44,923 nt of DNA from Bacillus sp. AFS088145. Lineage in GTDB: Bacteria; Bacillota; Bacilli; Bacillales; Bacillaceae_G. Both the position numbers and the translations under genes were made by a program. Position 1 is the stretch's first letter. Each line of letters starts with the position of its first letter. The notes below the pieces were generated by a model. It saw only the letters and a list, made by a program, of their open reading frames with translations. It did no database searches and was not told the DNA's origin. The stretch covers positions 1 through 44,923 of the forward strand of contig NZ_NUUX01000012.1 of NCBI RefSeq assembly GCF_002564465.1, in the 5' to 3' direction. Positions 35,638-44,277 of the stretch are shown in pieces.

Positions 35638-36201
35638 ATGGCTAATATTGTAAAAATTAGAGGAAGTGTATTTGCTCCGTATTATTGGTTAGAACCTATT
35701 AAGGATTCTGTAACAGGAAGGGTCTTGGAATATTCTGGTGATGCACGCGAATTTACACCATATGCTGTAAACACAAAACGATCAAGACTAGAACAAGAAG
35801 TGATTATTGATTTCTATAAAAAAGAGATTTTCACATATGCTGATGCTTGTATCGTAACTGTAAAAGTTACAAATCCAGATGGGTTTATAGATCTTAAAAA
35901 AGGAATAACAAGTACAGAAAACATTGTATGTACTAATATTGTGTGGGATGAAGACGTAGTTTCTTTTGAAATGAAGGCAAGTGCTAGTAATCCTTTAGAT
36001 ACAACTGCACCTTCAGCTGACTACTTATTAAAGGTACGAGTTAGTGATAGCGGTTTTGCACAAATTGAAGGCTCCCATGATGGGTTCCCCTGTTATGAAT
36101 TTTATAAGCAAACAGATTTTGGTCCATTTGAATTAATATATACACATGATTACAGAGTAACAAGAGACACTCCAAAAGCGCTAGCTGGAGAAATGGAATA
36201 A
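35638..36201 (+). CDS. DUF3238 protein 1, C-terminus shortened by a tandem duplication
   Basis: 187 residues starting MANIVKIRGSVFAPYYWLEP with the family text YSGDAREFTPYAVNTKRSRLEQEVIIDFYKKEIFTYA and HDGFPCYEFYKQTDFGPFELIYTHDYR. These soluble Bacillus proteins have no known function. GGAGG precedes the ATG. A 39-bp segment (36162-36200) is repeated at once (36201-36239), and the junction makes a TAA stop; without it the protein would end EMEYSFNKRI, like its paralog. The loss is only about 7 residues, so the product may still work. About 65% similar to DUF3238 protein 2 by eye. Confidence 0.85.
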   Translation: MANIVKIRGSVFAPYYWLEPIKDSVTGRVLEYSGDAREFTPYAVNTKRSRLEQEVIIDFYKKEIFTYADACIVTVKVTNPDGFIDLKKGITSTENIVCTNIVWDEDVVSFEMKASASNPLDTTAPSADYLLKVRVSDSGFAQIEGSHDGFPCYEFYKQTDFGPFELIYTHDYRVTRDTPKALAGEME

Positions 36202-36239
36202 AGAGACACTCCAAAAGCGCTAGCTGGAGAAATGGAATA
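36162..36239 (+). repeat. 39-bp perfect tandem duplication
   Basis: The unit from AAGAGACACTCC to GAAATGGAATA occurs twice without spacer. The length is a multiple of 3, so the frame is kept, but the junction reads TA|A and stops translation. Confidence 0.95.
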
Positions 36240-36418
36240 CAGTTTTAATAAGAGAATTTAGATATTAATTTGAATCAGAAGCGTAATACTAGCTGGACAA
36301 GATAGAGCAATTATTTAACGAAAAGCATTTGATTATGCGAAAGAAATAACCTGTTTTGCTCTATAAATAAAAGCTATATATTATCCATAATAAAATTAAA
36401 ATTACAGAGGTGTTTCAC

Positions 36419-37018
36419 ATGACTAATAACGTAAAAATTAGAGCAAGTGTATTCATTCCAATGTCTTGGACTGCAATAGGTTGGACTGAACCTAATAGAG
36501 ATCTTCAAACTGGTAACTTAATTGAATTTGAAGGGGATGCACGTGAATTTACCCCTTATGGTGTAAACACTATGCGTTCTAGAATTGAACAAGAAGTATT
36601 TGTAGATTTTTACAAGAAAGAAATTTTCACATATGCAAATACTGGTATCTCAAAAGAAAGGGTCACAACTCCAGATGGTTCTGTTAATAAGAGAACAGGG
36701 AAAGCAAGTACAGAGCGTATTGTATGCACTAATATTGAATGGGGTTCTAGCGACGTCAAGTTTCAAATGAGTGCAAGTGCGAGCAACCCATTAAATTTAA
36801 ATGCACCTACTGTTGACTATCATTTAAATGTGCATGTCAAAAAAGATGGTATTGTTGATATTGAAGGTAGACATGATGGATTCCCTTGTTATGAATTTTA
36901 TAAACAAGTAAATTTTGGTCCGTTTGAGCAACTTCATATACATGACTTCAGAGAAACTGGTGATACACCTGAAGCTCTAGGTGGAGACATGGAATATAGT
37001 TTTAAAAAGATAAAGTAA
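36419..37018 (+). CDS. DUF3238 protein 2
   Basis: 199 residues from the ATG at 36419 (AGAGGTG 8 bases upstream; a GTG at 36410 is also in frame). It shares with protein 1 the core FEGDAREFTPYGVNTMRSRIEQEVFVDFYKKEIFTYANTG, TERIVCTNIEW, SASASNPL and HDGFPCYEFYKQVNFGPFEQLHIHD. It keeps the complete C-terminus (GGDMEYSFKKIK). It is probably co-transcribed with protein 1 and azoR under MarR control. No catalytic motif is obvious. Confidence 0.85.
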   Translation: MTNNVKIRASVFIPMSWTAIGWTEPNRDLQTGNLIEFEGDAREFTPYGVNTMRSRIEQEVFVDFYKKEIFTYANTGISKERVTTPDGSVNKRTGKASTERIVCTNIEWGSSDVKFQMSASASNPLNLNAPTVDYHLNVHVKKDGIVDIEGRHDGFPCYEFYKQVNFGPFEQLHIHDFRETGDTPEALGGDMEYSFKKIK

Positions 37019-37084
37019 AAAAGATGGCTTTTTTAATTAGTAAATAGATAACAACAATAGAAGAAACACTTGGAGGAAATAAAA

Positions 37085-37711
37085 ATGACAACAGTTTTAT
37101 TCGTAAAAGCAAACAATCGCCCGGCAGATCAATCGGTTAGTGTAAAATTATATGAGGCATTTTTGTCGAGTTACAAAGAATCACATCCAAATGATAAAGT
37201 AATAGAGCTTGATTTATATAAGGAAGAATTGCCCTATGTAGGAGTAGATATGATCAATGGTACTCTTAAAAGTAGTAGGGGACATGAGTTAACATCAGAT
37301 GAAGCTAAGGCAGTTGCTATTTCTGATATATATTTAAATCAATTTCTTGAAGCAGATAAGGTTGTATTTGGTTTTCCTTTATGGAATTTAACGATCCCTG
37401 CAGTACTACACACATATATTGATTACTTAAATCGAGTAGGTAAAACATTTAAATATACACCAGAAGGACCAGTAGGCCTAATTGGAGACAAGAAAATTGC
37501 ATTATTAAATGCAAGTGGTGGTGTATATTCTAAAGGTCCAGCAGCTGAAGTTGAAATGGCTGTTAAATATGTATCAAGAATGATGAATTTCTTTGGGGTA
37601 AAATTTCTGGACAAAGTAGTAATTGAAGGTCACAACCAATTCCCAGATAAAGCAGATGAAATTATATCCAATGGCCTTGAAGAGGCTGTTAAAGTAGCAT
37701 GTACATTTTAA
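37085..37711 (+). CDS. azoR: FMN-dependent NADH-azoreductase
   Basis: 208 residues from the ATG at 37085 (GGAGG 8 bases upstream). A flavodoxin-like fold with AzoR/AcpD text: MTTVLFVKANNRPADQSVSVKLYEAFLSSYK, then DKVVFGFPLWNLTIPAVLHTYIDYLNRVGKTFKYTPEGPVGL (FMN contacts) and LLNASGGVYSKGP. The enzyme uses NADH to reduce quinones and azo compounds by two electrons and so protects against electrophile stress. It lies 66 bp after DUF3238 gene 2 and is the only enzyme of this MarR regulon, which points to quinone or phenol detoxification. Confidence 0.92.
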   Translation: MTTVLFVKANNRPADQSVSVKLYEAFLSSYKESHPNDKVIELDLYKEELPYVGVDMINGTLKSSRGHELTSDEAKAVAISDIYLNQFLEADKVVFGFPLWNLTIPAVLHTYIDYLNRVGKTFKYTPEGPVGLIGDKKIALLNASGGVYSKGPAAEVEMAVKYVSRMMNFFGVKFLDKVVIEGHNQFPDKADEIISNGLEEAVKVACTF

Positions 37712-37791
37712 TTTATAAAATAATTTTGACTGATATTTAAGTACCTACTCTTTAATAAAAATAGAATCATTTTCTAAAATAAGGAGGAGAA

Positions 37792-38745
37792 ATGGGCATT
37801 GTTGGTGAAAAACTTTCGAAGTCCAAAGTTATTATGGAAGAAATGGTTTTACTAAATGAAATTAGAGCAATTTATCCTCAAACATTTATTAGACTTAACG
37901 AACCGATGGCAGATCATACTTTCATCCAAACAGGTGGAACTGCAGATATTTATATCAAGCCAGAAAATGTAGAAGCACTTCAAAAAATAACCAGATACGC
38001 ATTTAACAATAAAGTTCGTTTAACGATTCTTGGTTATGGAACAAATGTCATAATACGAGACAACGGTATTAGAGGAATTGTAATAAATTTAGATGAACTA
38101 AATAAAATAAAGGTCCATGAAAATGAAATAACTGCTGAAAGTGGAGCAAGTATCATCGAGGTGTCTAAAGTTGCTCGTACTCATTATTTATCTGGGCTAG
38201 AATTTGCTTGCGGAATTCCTGGAAGTGTTGGTGGAGCATTAATAATGAATGCGGGAGCCTATGGCGGTGAAATTGCATTCGTCCTAAAAAGAGCTAAAGT
38301 CCTAACGATGTCTGGCGATTTACTCACAATTGATAAATCTGATTTTCAATTTGGATACAGAACAAGTATTTTTGAGAAAGAAAAATATATTGTGTTGGAA
38401 GCAAAATTCCAACTTGAGAAAGCTAGTTAAGAACTAATCCAAGAAAAAATGAATAGATATACATCACTTAGACAAGAAAAGCAACCTCTTGAATACCCTT
38501 CTTGTGGTAGCGTCTTTAAACGACCTATTAATCATTTTGCCGGAAAATTAATTTCTGACTCCGGATTGCAGGGTAAAAGAGTCGGGGGTGCTGAAGTATC
38601 AAAAAAGCATGCAGGTTTTATTGTGAATATAGACCATGCAACTTCAACGGATTACCTCAATTTGATCCGAACTATCCAAGAAACAGTGAAAAGAAAATAT
38701 AAAATTGATATTGAAACAGAAGTTAAAATTCTTGGTGAGGAATAA
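37792..38745 (+). pseudogene. murB: UDP-N-acetylenolpyruvoylglucosamine reductase MurB with an in-frame stop
   Basis: The first 212 codons contain the FAD-binding part (TILGYGTNVIIRDNGIRGIVI, GLEFACGIPGSVGGALIMNAGAYGGE and GYRTS), then TAA at 38428. The same frame continues at once with [20 protein letters not shown] and the active-site motif [12 protein letters not shown], to ILGEE. Relatives have a sense codon (often Tyr) at the stop position, so one base change explains it. MurB makes UDP-MurNAc for peptidoglycan with NADPH. As this is an essential step, another murB must exist (many Bacillus have two). AGGAGG precedes the ATG. Confidence 0.85.
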
Positions 38746-38776
38746 GTCATTAGTTTTAATATGAAGTTCATTATAT

Positions 38777-38818
38777 TAAAAGGCTAATTTAATAAAAAAT
38801 TATTAAATTAGCCTTTTA
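38777..38818. terminator. Terminator after murB
   Basis: AAAAGGCTAATTTAATA and its perfect complement around AAAAAT, with A- and T-rich flanks. Confidence 0.85.
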
Positions 38819-39020
38819 TTCATAAGATAGTGATGAATAAACGGTATGAATTCTTCGATGCAAAACAAATGAAAATCCCATTATTTAGTTCTTATATTCG
38901 CTCTATTTATCTTGTCATCAAATCTATCAATAAGGAAAAGTCCAATGATCGAATATAAGATAGTAAAACTATATATTATGGGAGAATGACAAAATTTAAT
39001 ACTAATCAAACCACGTTACA

Positions 39021-39272
39021 TCAACGTTTATTCAAATTCTCCTGCGCCATTCTAACTAATTCCTTCACCATATTCCCACCAATCCGTCCACCTACTTTAC
39101 CGTTTTCATGGGAAGTTAAATTGCCATTATATCCTTTCGTTAAAGGAACTCCAACTTCCTCAGCAGCTTCGAATTTAGCATCTTCAGGATTAGATGTATG
39201 CATGACTTTAGCTTTTAAAGCATCTAGTGCTTTTCTAGATTCAGGAACTAAGATTTTATTTTTTCTACTCAT
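39021..39272 (-). CDS. Small acid-soluble spore protein, alpha/beta type
   Basis: 83 residues from the ATG at 39272 (AAAGGAG 9 bases upstream). It contains the alpha/beta SASP landmarks: LVPESRKALDALK, the GPR protease site region KFEAAEEVGVPL and the DNA-binding C-terminus NGKVGGRIGGNMVKELVRMAQENL. These proteins coat spore DNA and protect it from UV and heat, and are broken down in germination. The protein is longer than usual, with about 12 extra residues between the first helix and the GPR site, and has KFE-AA instead of the common KFE-IA. It is probably made in the forespore (sigma G). Confidence 0.88.
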   Translation of the reverse strand: MSRKNKILVPESRKALDALKAKVMHTSNPEDAKFEAAEEVGVPLTKGYNGNLTSHENGKVGGRIGGNMVKELVRMAQENLNKR

Positions 39273-39403
39273 CAAACCCACTCCTTTTAGTTGTAGATTT
39301 CCCGTTTATCGATTTTTTTAATTATGGAAATAATTGCTATAAAATAGGGAATGTTACATAATGAAGACATGCGTTGATTAATCGAACTAAAAGGAGAATG
39401 ATG

Positions 39404-39811
39404 ATGAAATCTTTTAATGTAACTTTTCACAAAGAAGATAATGTAGATAATATGTTAATCCAAAAATTGAATGATGAGGAATACCATAAGTCTACTGAAG
39501 GTGGAACTAGACATTTATTCGAAATCGATACGAATATAGGCTTTTTTGTGTTTTTAGATTCAGAGGATAATGAAGGTAATGTATCTCATTTAGTCCTACA
39601 ATATAATGAAGAAGATGAAGAACCAGTTGCATGCTATTCATTTGCAATGAAAGATTTTTATGAATTCATGGCTTTATATTTAAATGATTTAGAATTCGTT
39701 GATGAAACTTCTGAAGAAGAGGAAGTTGAACTGGATGCTACTAGTTCAATTCATCATTTAGTTCATCTATTATTCCATGTAATTGAAGAAGGCGAAGATT
39801 TAGAAGTATAA
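39404..39811 (+). CDS. Acidic cytosolic protein of unknown function
   Basis: 135 residues from the third of three ATGs in a row (AAGGAG is 7 bases upstream of 39404). Core text NVTFHKEDNVDNMLIQKLNDEEYHKSTEGGTRHLFEIDTNIGFFVFLDSEDNEGNVSHLVLQYNE; C-terminus acidic (ETSEEEEVELDATSS) and then HHLVHLLFHVIEEGEDLEV. It resembles proteins annotated only as cytosolic in other Bacillus. No catalytic motif is visible. It is monocistronic, with a terminator at 39938. Confidence 0.65.
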   Translation: MKSFNVTFHKEDNVDNMLIQKLNDEEYHKSTEGGTRHLFEIDTNIGFFVFLDSEDNEGNVSHLVLQYNEEDEEPVACYSFAMKDFYEFMALYLNDLEFVDETSEEEEVELDATSSIHHLVHLLFHVIEEGEDLEV

Positions 39812-39937
39812 ACTTCCAAATAAATGTATATTCTTCCAGGAAATACCGAGTTTATATATTTTAAAATGGGTATTTATGCAAAAAATGGAAGTTTCACAAA
39901 TTTGTTTTGGTTATTAATTTAAGCCGATGATTTCAAA

Positions 39938-39973
39938 CAAGCTCTTGATATTTTTATCGAGAGCTTTTTTATT
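39938..39973 (+). terminator. Terminator of the acidic protein gene
   Basis: AAGCTCTTGAT pairs with ATCGAGAGCTT (one G-T) and is followed by TTTTTATTTT. Confidence 0.85.
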
Positions 39974-40089
39974 TTAAAGATTCTACTCTATCTATCATAA
40001 ATAACTTTCGACTCAAGTAAAATTTATACAAGGATATTTACAGAGGAGCTTGTTTAAAAAAATAAAAAGTAGAATAGGAGTCGATCATA

Positions 40090-40995
40090 TTGAACATGCC
40101 ACAGTCTGTATATATTAAAGAAATTGGACCTCGTATTAATTTTCAATATGGATCACGATTATCTATTGACCAAAAATTACAATGGATTAACCATCTGATT
40201 GCTAGTGGAATAAATCATATCGAAGTATCCACTTTAATGAATTATCCGAATAAACAACAGTTTAGTGAAGCTACCGAATTAGTATTAAAGCTAAAAAGAG
40301 ATCATCATATAACATATGGAGTATTAGTGCCAAATAAAAGAAGTTTAATGAGAGCATTTGTTGTAGATGCAGATGAAATTAACTTTTTTATCTCAACAAG
40401 TGAGTCATATAATGTTAAAGTTAAAAATTGCTCGATCAATCAATCTTTGAAAGATATAAAGGAGATGACAAAAGTAGCGAAAGATTATGAAAAGCTTACG
40501 CGTGCTTATATTACGACAGTATTTGGCTGTCACGATGAAAAAGTAAGTCATCAAAAAGCAATCGACCTGGCATTGCAATTATTAGATGATGGAGTGGAGG
40601 CTTTATCATTTGTTGATACGATAGGTAAAGTAACACCTCTTCAAGTTAAGTTATTTTTGGAGGATTTATTAATAAAAATACCGAAAGAACGTTGTTCAAT
40701 GCAATTTTATAATACTTTTGGGAATGGCATTTCTAACATCTATACTTCACTTTCGTATGGGATTCAGCGGTTTGAATCAGCAAATGGAGGATTCGGAGGC
40801 TGTTTTCCATCTAATGAACAAAATAGAATGATTGAAACGGAAGATTTAATTTCATTTTTACATCGACTTGAGATTCCAACTGATGTTGATGAAGTAAAAC
40901 TACTAGACGCTACAAACTATATTTCAACCCAATTAAGTGAAGAGCCTACTAGTAAATTATTTTCAAGATTACCATCCAAAAAGCATCTAACATGA
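40090..40995 (+). CDS. HMG-CoA lyase-like protein without the metal site
   Basis: 301 residues from TTG 40090 (AGGAG is 9 bases upstream; ATG 40096 also possible). The TIM-barrel text follows HMG-CoA lyase: IKEIGPR (1st strand; active enzymes have EVGPRDGLQ), IASGINHIEVST, AYITTVFGCHDE, GVEALSFVDTIGKVTPLQV and the loop GGFGGCF. But the catalytic Asp after GPR is Ile16, and the metal-binding HxH (as in AVHCHDT of active lyases) is QFY (205-207). Cys238 of the active-site loop remains. It is therefore probably not an active lyase; a regulatory or binding role or a different reaction is possible. Confidence 0.8.
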   Translation: MNMPQSVYIKEIGPRINFQYGSRLSIDQKLQWINHLIASGINHIEVSTLMNYPNKQQFSEATELVLKLKRDHHITYGVLVPNKRSLMRAFVVDADEINFFISTSESYNVKVKNCSINQSLKDIKEMTKVAKDYEKLTRAYITTVFGCHDEKVSHQKAIDLALQLLDDGVEALSFVDTIGKVTPLQVKLFLEDLLIKIPKERCSMQFYNTFGNGISNIYTSLSYGIQRFESANGGFGGCFPSNEQNRMIETEDLISFLHRLEIPTDVDEVKLLDATNYISTQLSEEPTSKLFSRLPSKKHLT

Positions 40996-41084
40996 TGCTT
41001 TTTTATATTGTTTTTAATAATTTGGACAAGAATTGAATTATTTTTGCATATAATTTACTAATTTGAATGAAAGGAGAATTGATT

Positions 41085-41864
41085 ATGTCTAACATTGAAG
41101 CAATTATATTAGGCATCATTCAAGGGCTAACTGAATTTCTCCCTATCAGTAGTACTGGTCATTTATATATTGGTAGACATTTATTCGGGTTAGATGAGGC
41201 GGGCTTATTATTAGATACGTTAATGCATATTGGTACTTTATTAGCAGTGTTTGTTTTTTACAGTAAAGAATGGAAAGGTTTGATAAAAAAACCTTTTTCA
41301 AAATTAACTTTATTACTATTTGTAGGAACATTACCCGCTGTAATTGTAGGCTTATTATTTAAAGATTTTTTTGATGAAATCTCTGTTTCAGGTAAAACGA
41401 TCGGTTGGGAGTTCATTTTTACTGGTATTATTTTGTTTATTGCTGATAAACGGAGACAAGGTAAGAAAACAATGGAGGAGTTAACGTGGGTTGATGCCTT
41501 ATTCATCGGCTCATTTCAAGCACTTGCCATTTTCCCAGCGGTTTCTCGTTCAGGATTAACAATCGCTGCAGCATTATTTAAAGGAATGGAACGTAAAAGC
41601 GCTGCCTATTTTTCGTTCTTACTATCTACTCCTGCAATTTTAGGTGGAATCGTCTTCCAAGGAAAAGATCTTCTTGGCGGAAACACGGAGCAAATTCCGT
41701 TTTTCCCGCTATTTCTTGGAACATTAGCTGCTGCTATATTCGGTTATTTAGCAATCAGTTGGATGATCAATTTATTAAAAAAACAATCACTGAATATTTT
41801 TGGCTATTATGTTATTTTTTTAGGGGTTAGTATCGTAGTACTTCAGTATTTGAAGATATTTTAA
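41085..41864 (+). CDS. uppP: Undecaprenyl-diphosphatase UppP
   Basis: 259 residues from the ATG at 41085 (AAAGGAG upstream). Both BacA/UppP motifs are present: GIIQGLTEFLPISSTGHL (the E-rich motif) and FPAVSRSGLTIAAALFKGM (the PGxSRSG-like motif). About seven membrane helices. The enzyme removes a phosphate from undecaprenyl pyrophosphate to recycle the lipid carrier of wall synthesis and confers bacitracin tolerance. It is monocistronic, and the terminator at 41915 is shared with ypeB. Confidence 0.95.
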   Translation: MSNIEAIILGIIQGLTEFLPISSTGHLYIGRHLFGLDEAGLLLDTLMHIGTLLAVFVFYSKEWKGLIKKPFSKLTLLLFVGTLPAVIVGLLFKDFFDEISVSGKTIGWEFIFTGIILFIADKRRQGKKTMEELTWVDALFIGSFQALAIFPAVSRSGLTIAAALFKGMERKSAAYFSFLLSTPAILGGIVFQGKDLLGGNTEQIPFFPLFLGTLAAAIFGYLAISWMINLLKKQSLNIFGYYVIFLGVSIVVLQYLKIF

Positions 41865-41914
41865 TGTAAATCGATAAAAATTGATACAAAATGATAACTA
41901 ATCGTTTTGTATAC

Positions 41915-41949
41915 AAAAAAGCACAGGAGTGATAATCCTGTGCTTTTTT
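41915..41949. terminator. Bidirectional terminator between uppP and ypeB
   Basis: AAAAAAGCACAGGA and its perfect complement around GTGATAA. Confidence 0.9.
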
Positions 41950-41954
41950 ATTAC

Positions 41955-43277
41955 TCAAAGTTTTTTAACTTTTTCTTCATCACCAGTAGTCGAATTTATA
42001 AAGATATCATATGTATCGTGATTATATGTACCTAAAAATTCATAAGTGAGAACTTCTTTATTAAAATCATTTAAAATGATAGCTAATCGTTCTTCTTCAA
42101 CTTTAACATTTTTATTAAGCTTTGCTCGTGCTTGCTCAAGTGTAAGCTTAGGAGTAGGGATTTTACGTACATGGTTTGAAGTAATATAGTTTTTAGCATT
42201 AAATCCAATTATTTGACCGTTATCTAATGCAACTTTTAATTGAATTGCTTCTGGATAGATGCGTACGTCATCAATTGATTTAACCATTTGAAGTACACCA
42301 ATTGTATCGTATTGTGAACTATCATATAATTCCATGTTCTTATAGTTTTTTGAATTTAAATAACTTAAACCTTTTTTTACTGCATCGTCTAAACTGATTT
42401 GCTGTTTAGCTATTGGTCTATTTGTAATAAAGAAGATCGGCAAGCCAGCAGTTTCAGTTATTTCCATATACGTATCAGCTACTGGGTTATTGTGAGCCAT
42501 AGAAACTGAGTAAAAAGGTTCAAATCGATCATTATCGGTTTTACTTCTAGTAACTTGAATTTTAGTAACATTTTTGAGCGGTACAGCGTCTTCAGCAATT
42601 TTTTTAGCTTCATTTTCATCAATTTTTTTACCAGTTAGTTTCTTTAAGCCTTTAGATTCCTCTTGACCATTCGAAAACGTTGGACCAAAATCATTGTCTG
42701 TAGTCGCTTTTACTTGTTCAATATGTTTAAAACCATCTATGATACTATTGTCACGAGGTGCTTCTTTTTCTTCAGATATTTGACCAACGTCAATCCAACT
42801 TAAGTTTTTATTCATGATGTTTGTTTGTACATTCCGTAGACCATCTTGAATTTTTTCAGCTGTTGAATAAATATTACGTAAAGAATTATATTCCTTTGCA
42901 GTTAAAGGTTCTTTATTTAAATCTCGAACCGCTGTTTTATAGCTAAAGTTTGCAACTCCAGTTAAAAAAGCCTGCGTTTTATCAAAAGGCACAAATTTTA
43001 GTGGAAGTTGTGCAATATCCGATTTAGATTGAATGGAAAGACGCCATACATCTGCTAAAGCAGGGGAGAGAGACGTTCTTGAATTCATTGCTAAAGTCGT
43101 ACCGATTTTATCGTGTAATAAATCCATATCAAATGTTAGTTCATTAAAAGCTCTTTGATAATTATTTTCGGCTTTTAAATTCATTTCTTTCAGATCGCGA
43201 TTTTGCGTATATCCCCAATAGCCAGTACCGATTAGAGCGGCTGTTAAAGCACCTACAACAATCCAACTACCTTTCAT
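41955..43277 (-). CDS. ypeB: Germination protein YpeB
   Basis: 440 residues: an N-terminal membrane anchor (WIVVGALTAALIGTGYWGY), a helical domain with LTFDMDLLHDKIGTTLAMN and SPALADVWRLS, and three C-terminal PepSY-like repeats (for example ENEAKKIAEDAVPLKNV and TLEQARAKLNKNV). YpeB is needed for stable placement of SleB in the spore and keeps it inactive until germination. It follows sleB by 18 bp on the same strand, the standard sleB-ypeB operon. Confidence 0.95.
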   Translation of the reverse strand: MKGSWIVVGALTAALIGTGYWGYTQNRDLKEMNLKAENNYQRAFNELTFDMDLLHDKIGTTLAMNSRTSLSPALADVWRLSIQSKSDIAQLPLKFVPFDKTQAFLTGVANFSYKTAVRDLNKEPLTAKEYNSLRNIYSTAEKIQDGLRNVQTNIMNKNLSWIDVGQISEEKEAPRDNSIIDGFKHIEQVKATTDNDFGPTFSNGQEESKGLKKLTGKKIDENEAKKIAEDAVPLKNVTKIQVTRSKTDNDRFEPFYSVSMAHNNPVADTYMEITETAGLPIFFITNRPIAKQQISLDDAVKKGLSYLNSKNYKNMELYDSSQYDTIGVLQMVKSIDDVRIYPEAIQLKVALDNGQIIGFNAKNYITSNHVRKIPTPKLTLEQARAKLNKNVKVEEERLAIILNDFNKEVLTYEFLGTYNHDTYDIFINSTTGDEEKVKKL

Positions 43278-43295
43278 AATTACACCTCACTACAA

Positions 43296-44114
43296 TTATT
43301 TACAAAAAATATGTTGTCCTATTGTAAGAATAATAGGGCGGCCACGAATCCATTGGTTTGTTGCTGTTTTAGGATTGTAGTAATAAATACATCCTGTGGT
43401 TGGATCCCAGCCATTTATTGCATCAATTACTGCTTTTTTAGCCTGAGCATTAGGAGTTAAATTAATTTGACCGTCAGCAACTGCCGTAAAAGCACCTGGT
43501 TGATATATGACACCAGCGATTGAATTTGGAAAAGATGCATTTGTTAAACGGTTTAAAATAACAGCAGCAACTGCAACTTGCCCAATATATGGCTCACCAC
43601 GTGATTCTCCATATACTGCATTTGCCATTAATTTAATGTCATTATCTGTATAACCATTTGGTGCGTTTGCAATTGGTTTATTATTTGGTTTTGAATTCGA
43701 ATTATTAGGCTTATTTGTATCCGGTTTAGCCGGCGGATTATTTGAACCGTTATTATTGGAAGTATTATTATTTGCTGTACTACCTTTATAATTCTTAGTT
43801 GCTTTTGTTAACTTTTCTTTTAATTTTGTTCCTGCGACACCATCAACTTTCATACCAAATTCCTTTTGAAAATTACGAAGAGCCCAGTATGTATTCCAGC
43901 CAAAAACTCCATCAGCTTTATCGTCTAGAAACCCTATAAATATAAGTCGCTCTTGAAGCTCCTTAACATCGTCGCCCGTTGAACCACGGCTGAGTACTTG
44001 ACTACTAAAAGCATCAACTTCTTTTTTAGGTAAGTAAATATTTAAAGTAATCAGTGAAATACATATTATGCATAAGATAATAAATGCAGTTTTAAAGTGA
44101 AAATTCTTTTGCAA
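43296..44114 (-). CDS. sleB: Spore cortex-lytic enzyme SleB
   Basis: 272 residues from a TTG start at 44114 (GGAGG 8 bases upstream). Signal-like helix (FIILCIICISLITLNIYL), a peptidoglycan-binding domain (SRGSTGDDVKELQERLIFIGF to LKEKLTKATK, about 43-110), an Asn/Gly/Pro-rich linker and the hydrolase_2 catalytic domain with VYGESRGEPYIGQVAVAAVILNR (catalytic Glu) and GCIYYYNPKTATNQWI. SleB is a lytic transglycosylase that degrades cortex peptidoglycan at germination. It is likely under sigma G, but I cannot place the promoter with confidence. Confidence 0.95.
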   Translation of the reverse strand: MQKNFHFKTAFIILCIICISLITLNIYLPKKEVDAFSSQVLSRGSTGDDVKELQERLIFIGFLDDKADGVFGWNTYWALRNFQKEFGMKVDGVAGTKLKEKLTKATKNYKGSTANNNTSNNNGSNNPPAKPDTNKPNNSNSKPNNKPIANAPNGYTDNDIKLMANAVYGESRGEPYIGQVAVAAVILNRLTNASFPNSIAGVIYQPGAFTAVADGQINLTPNAQAKKAVIDAINGWDPTTGCIYYYNPKTATNQWIRGRPIILTIGQHIFCK

Positions 44115-44277
44115 AATAAATCCTCCTTAATCAAATACATATAGGATTACTATTTGTAAAAAATTTCTTTTTATTAGTAAAAAGCGTAAAAACTGATATA
44201 AATTACACAAACCAGAAACGGATAGATAGAGAAGAGGGGTCGAATAGTAAGGATAGGAGCATAAAGGAGGAGGTATT

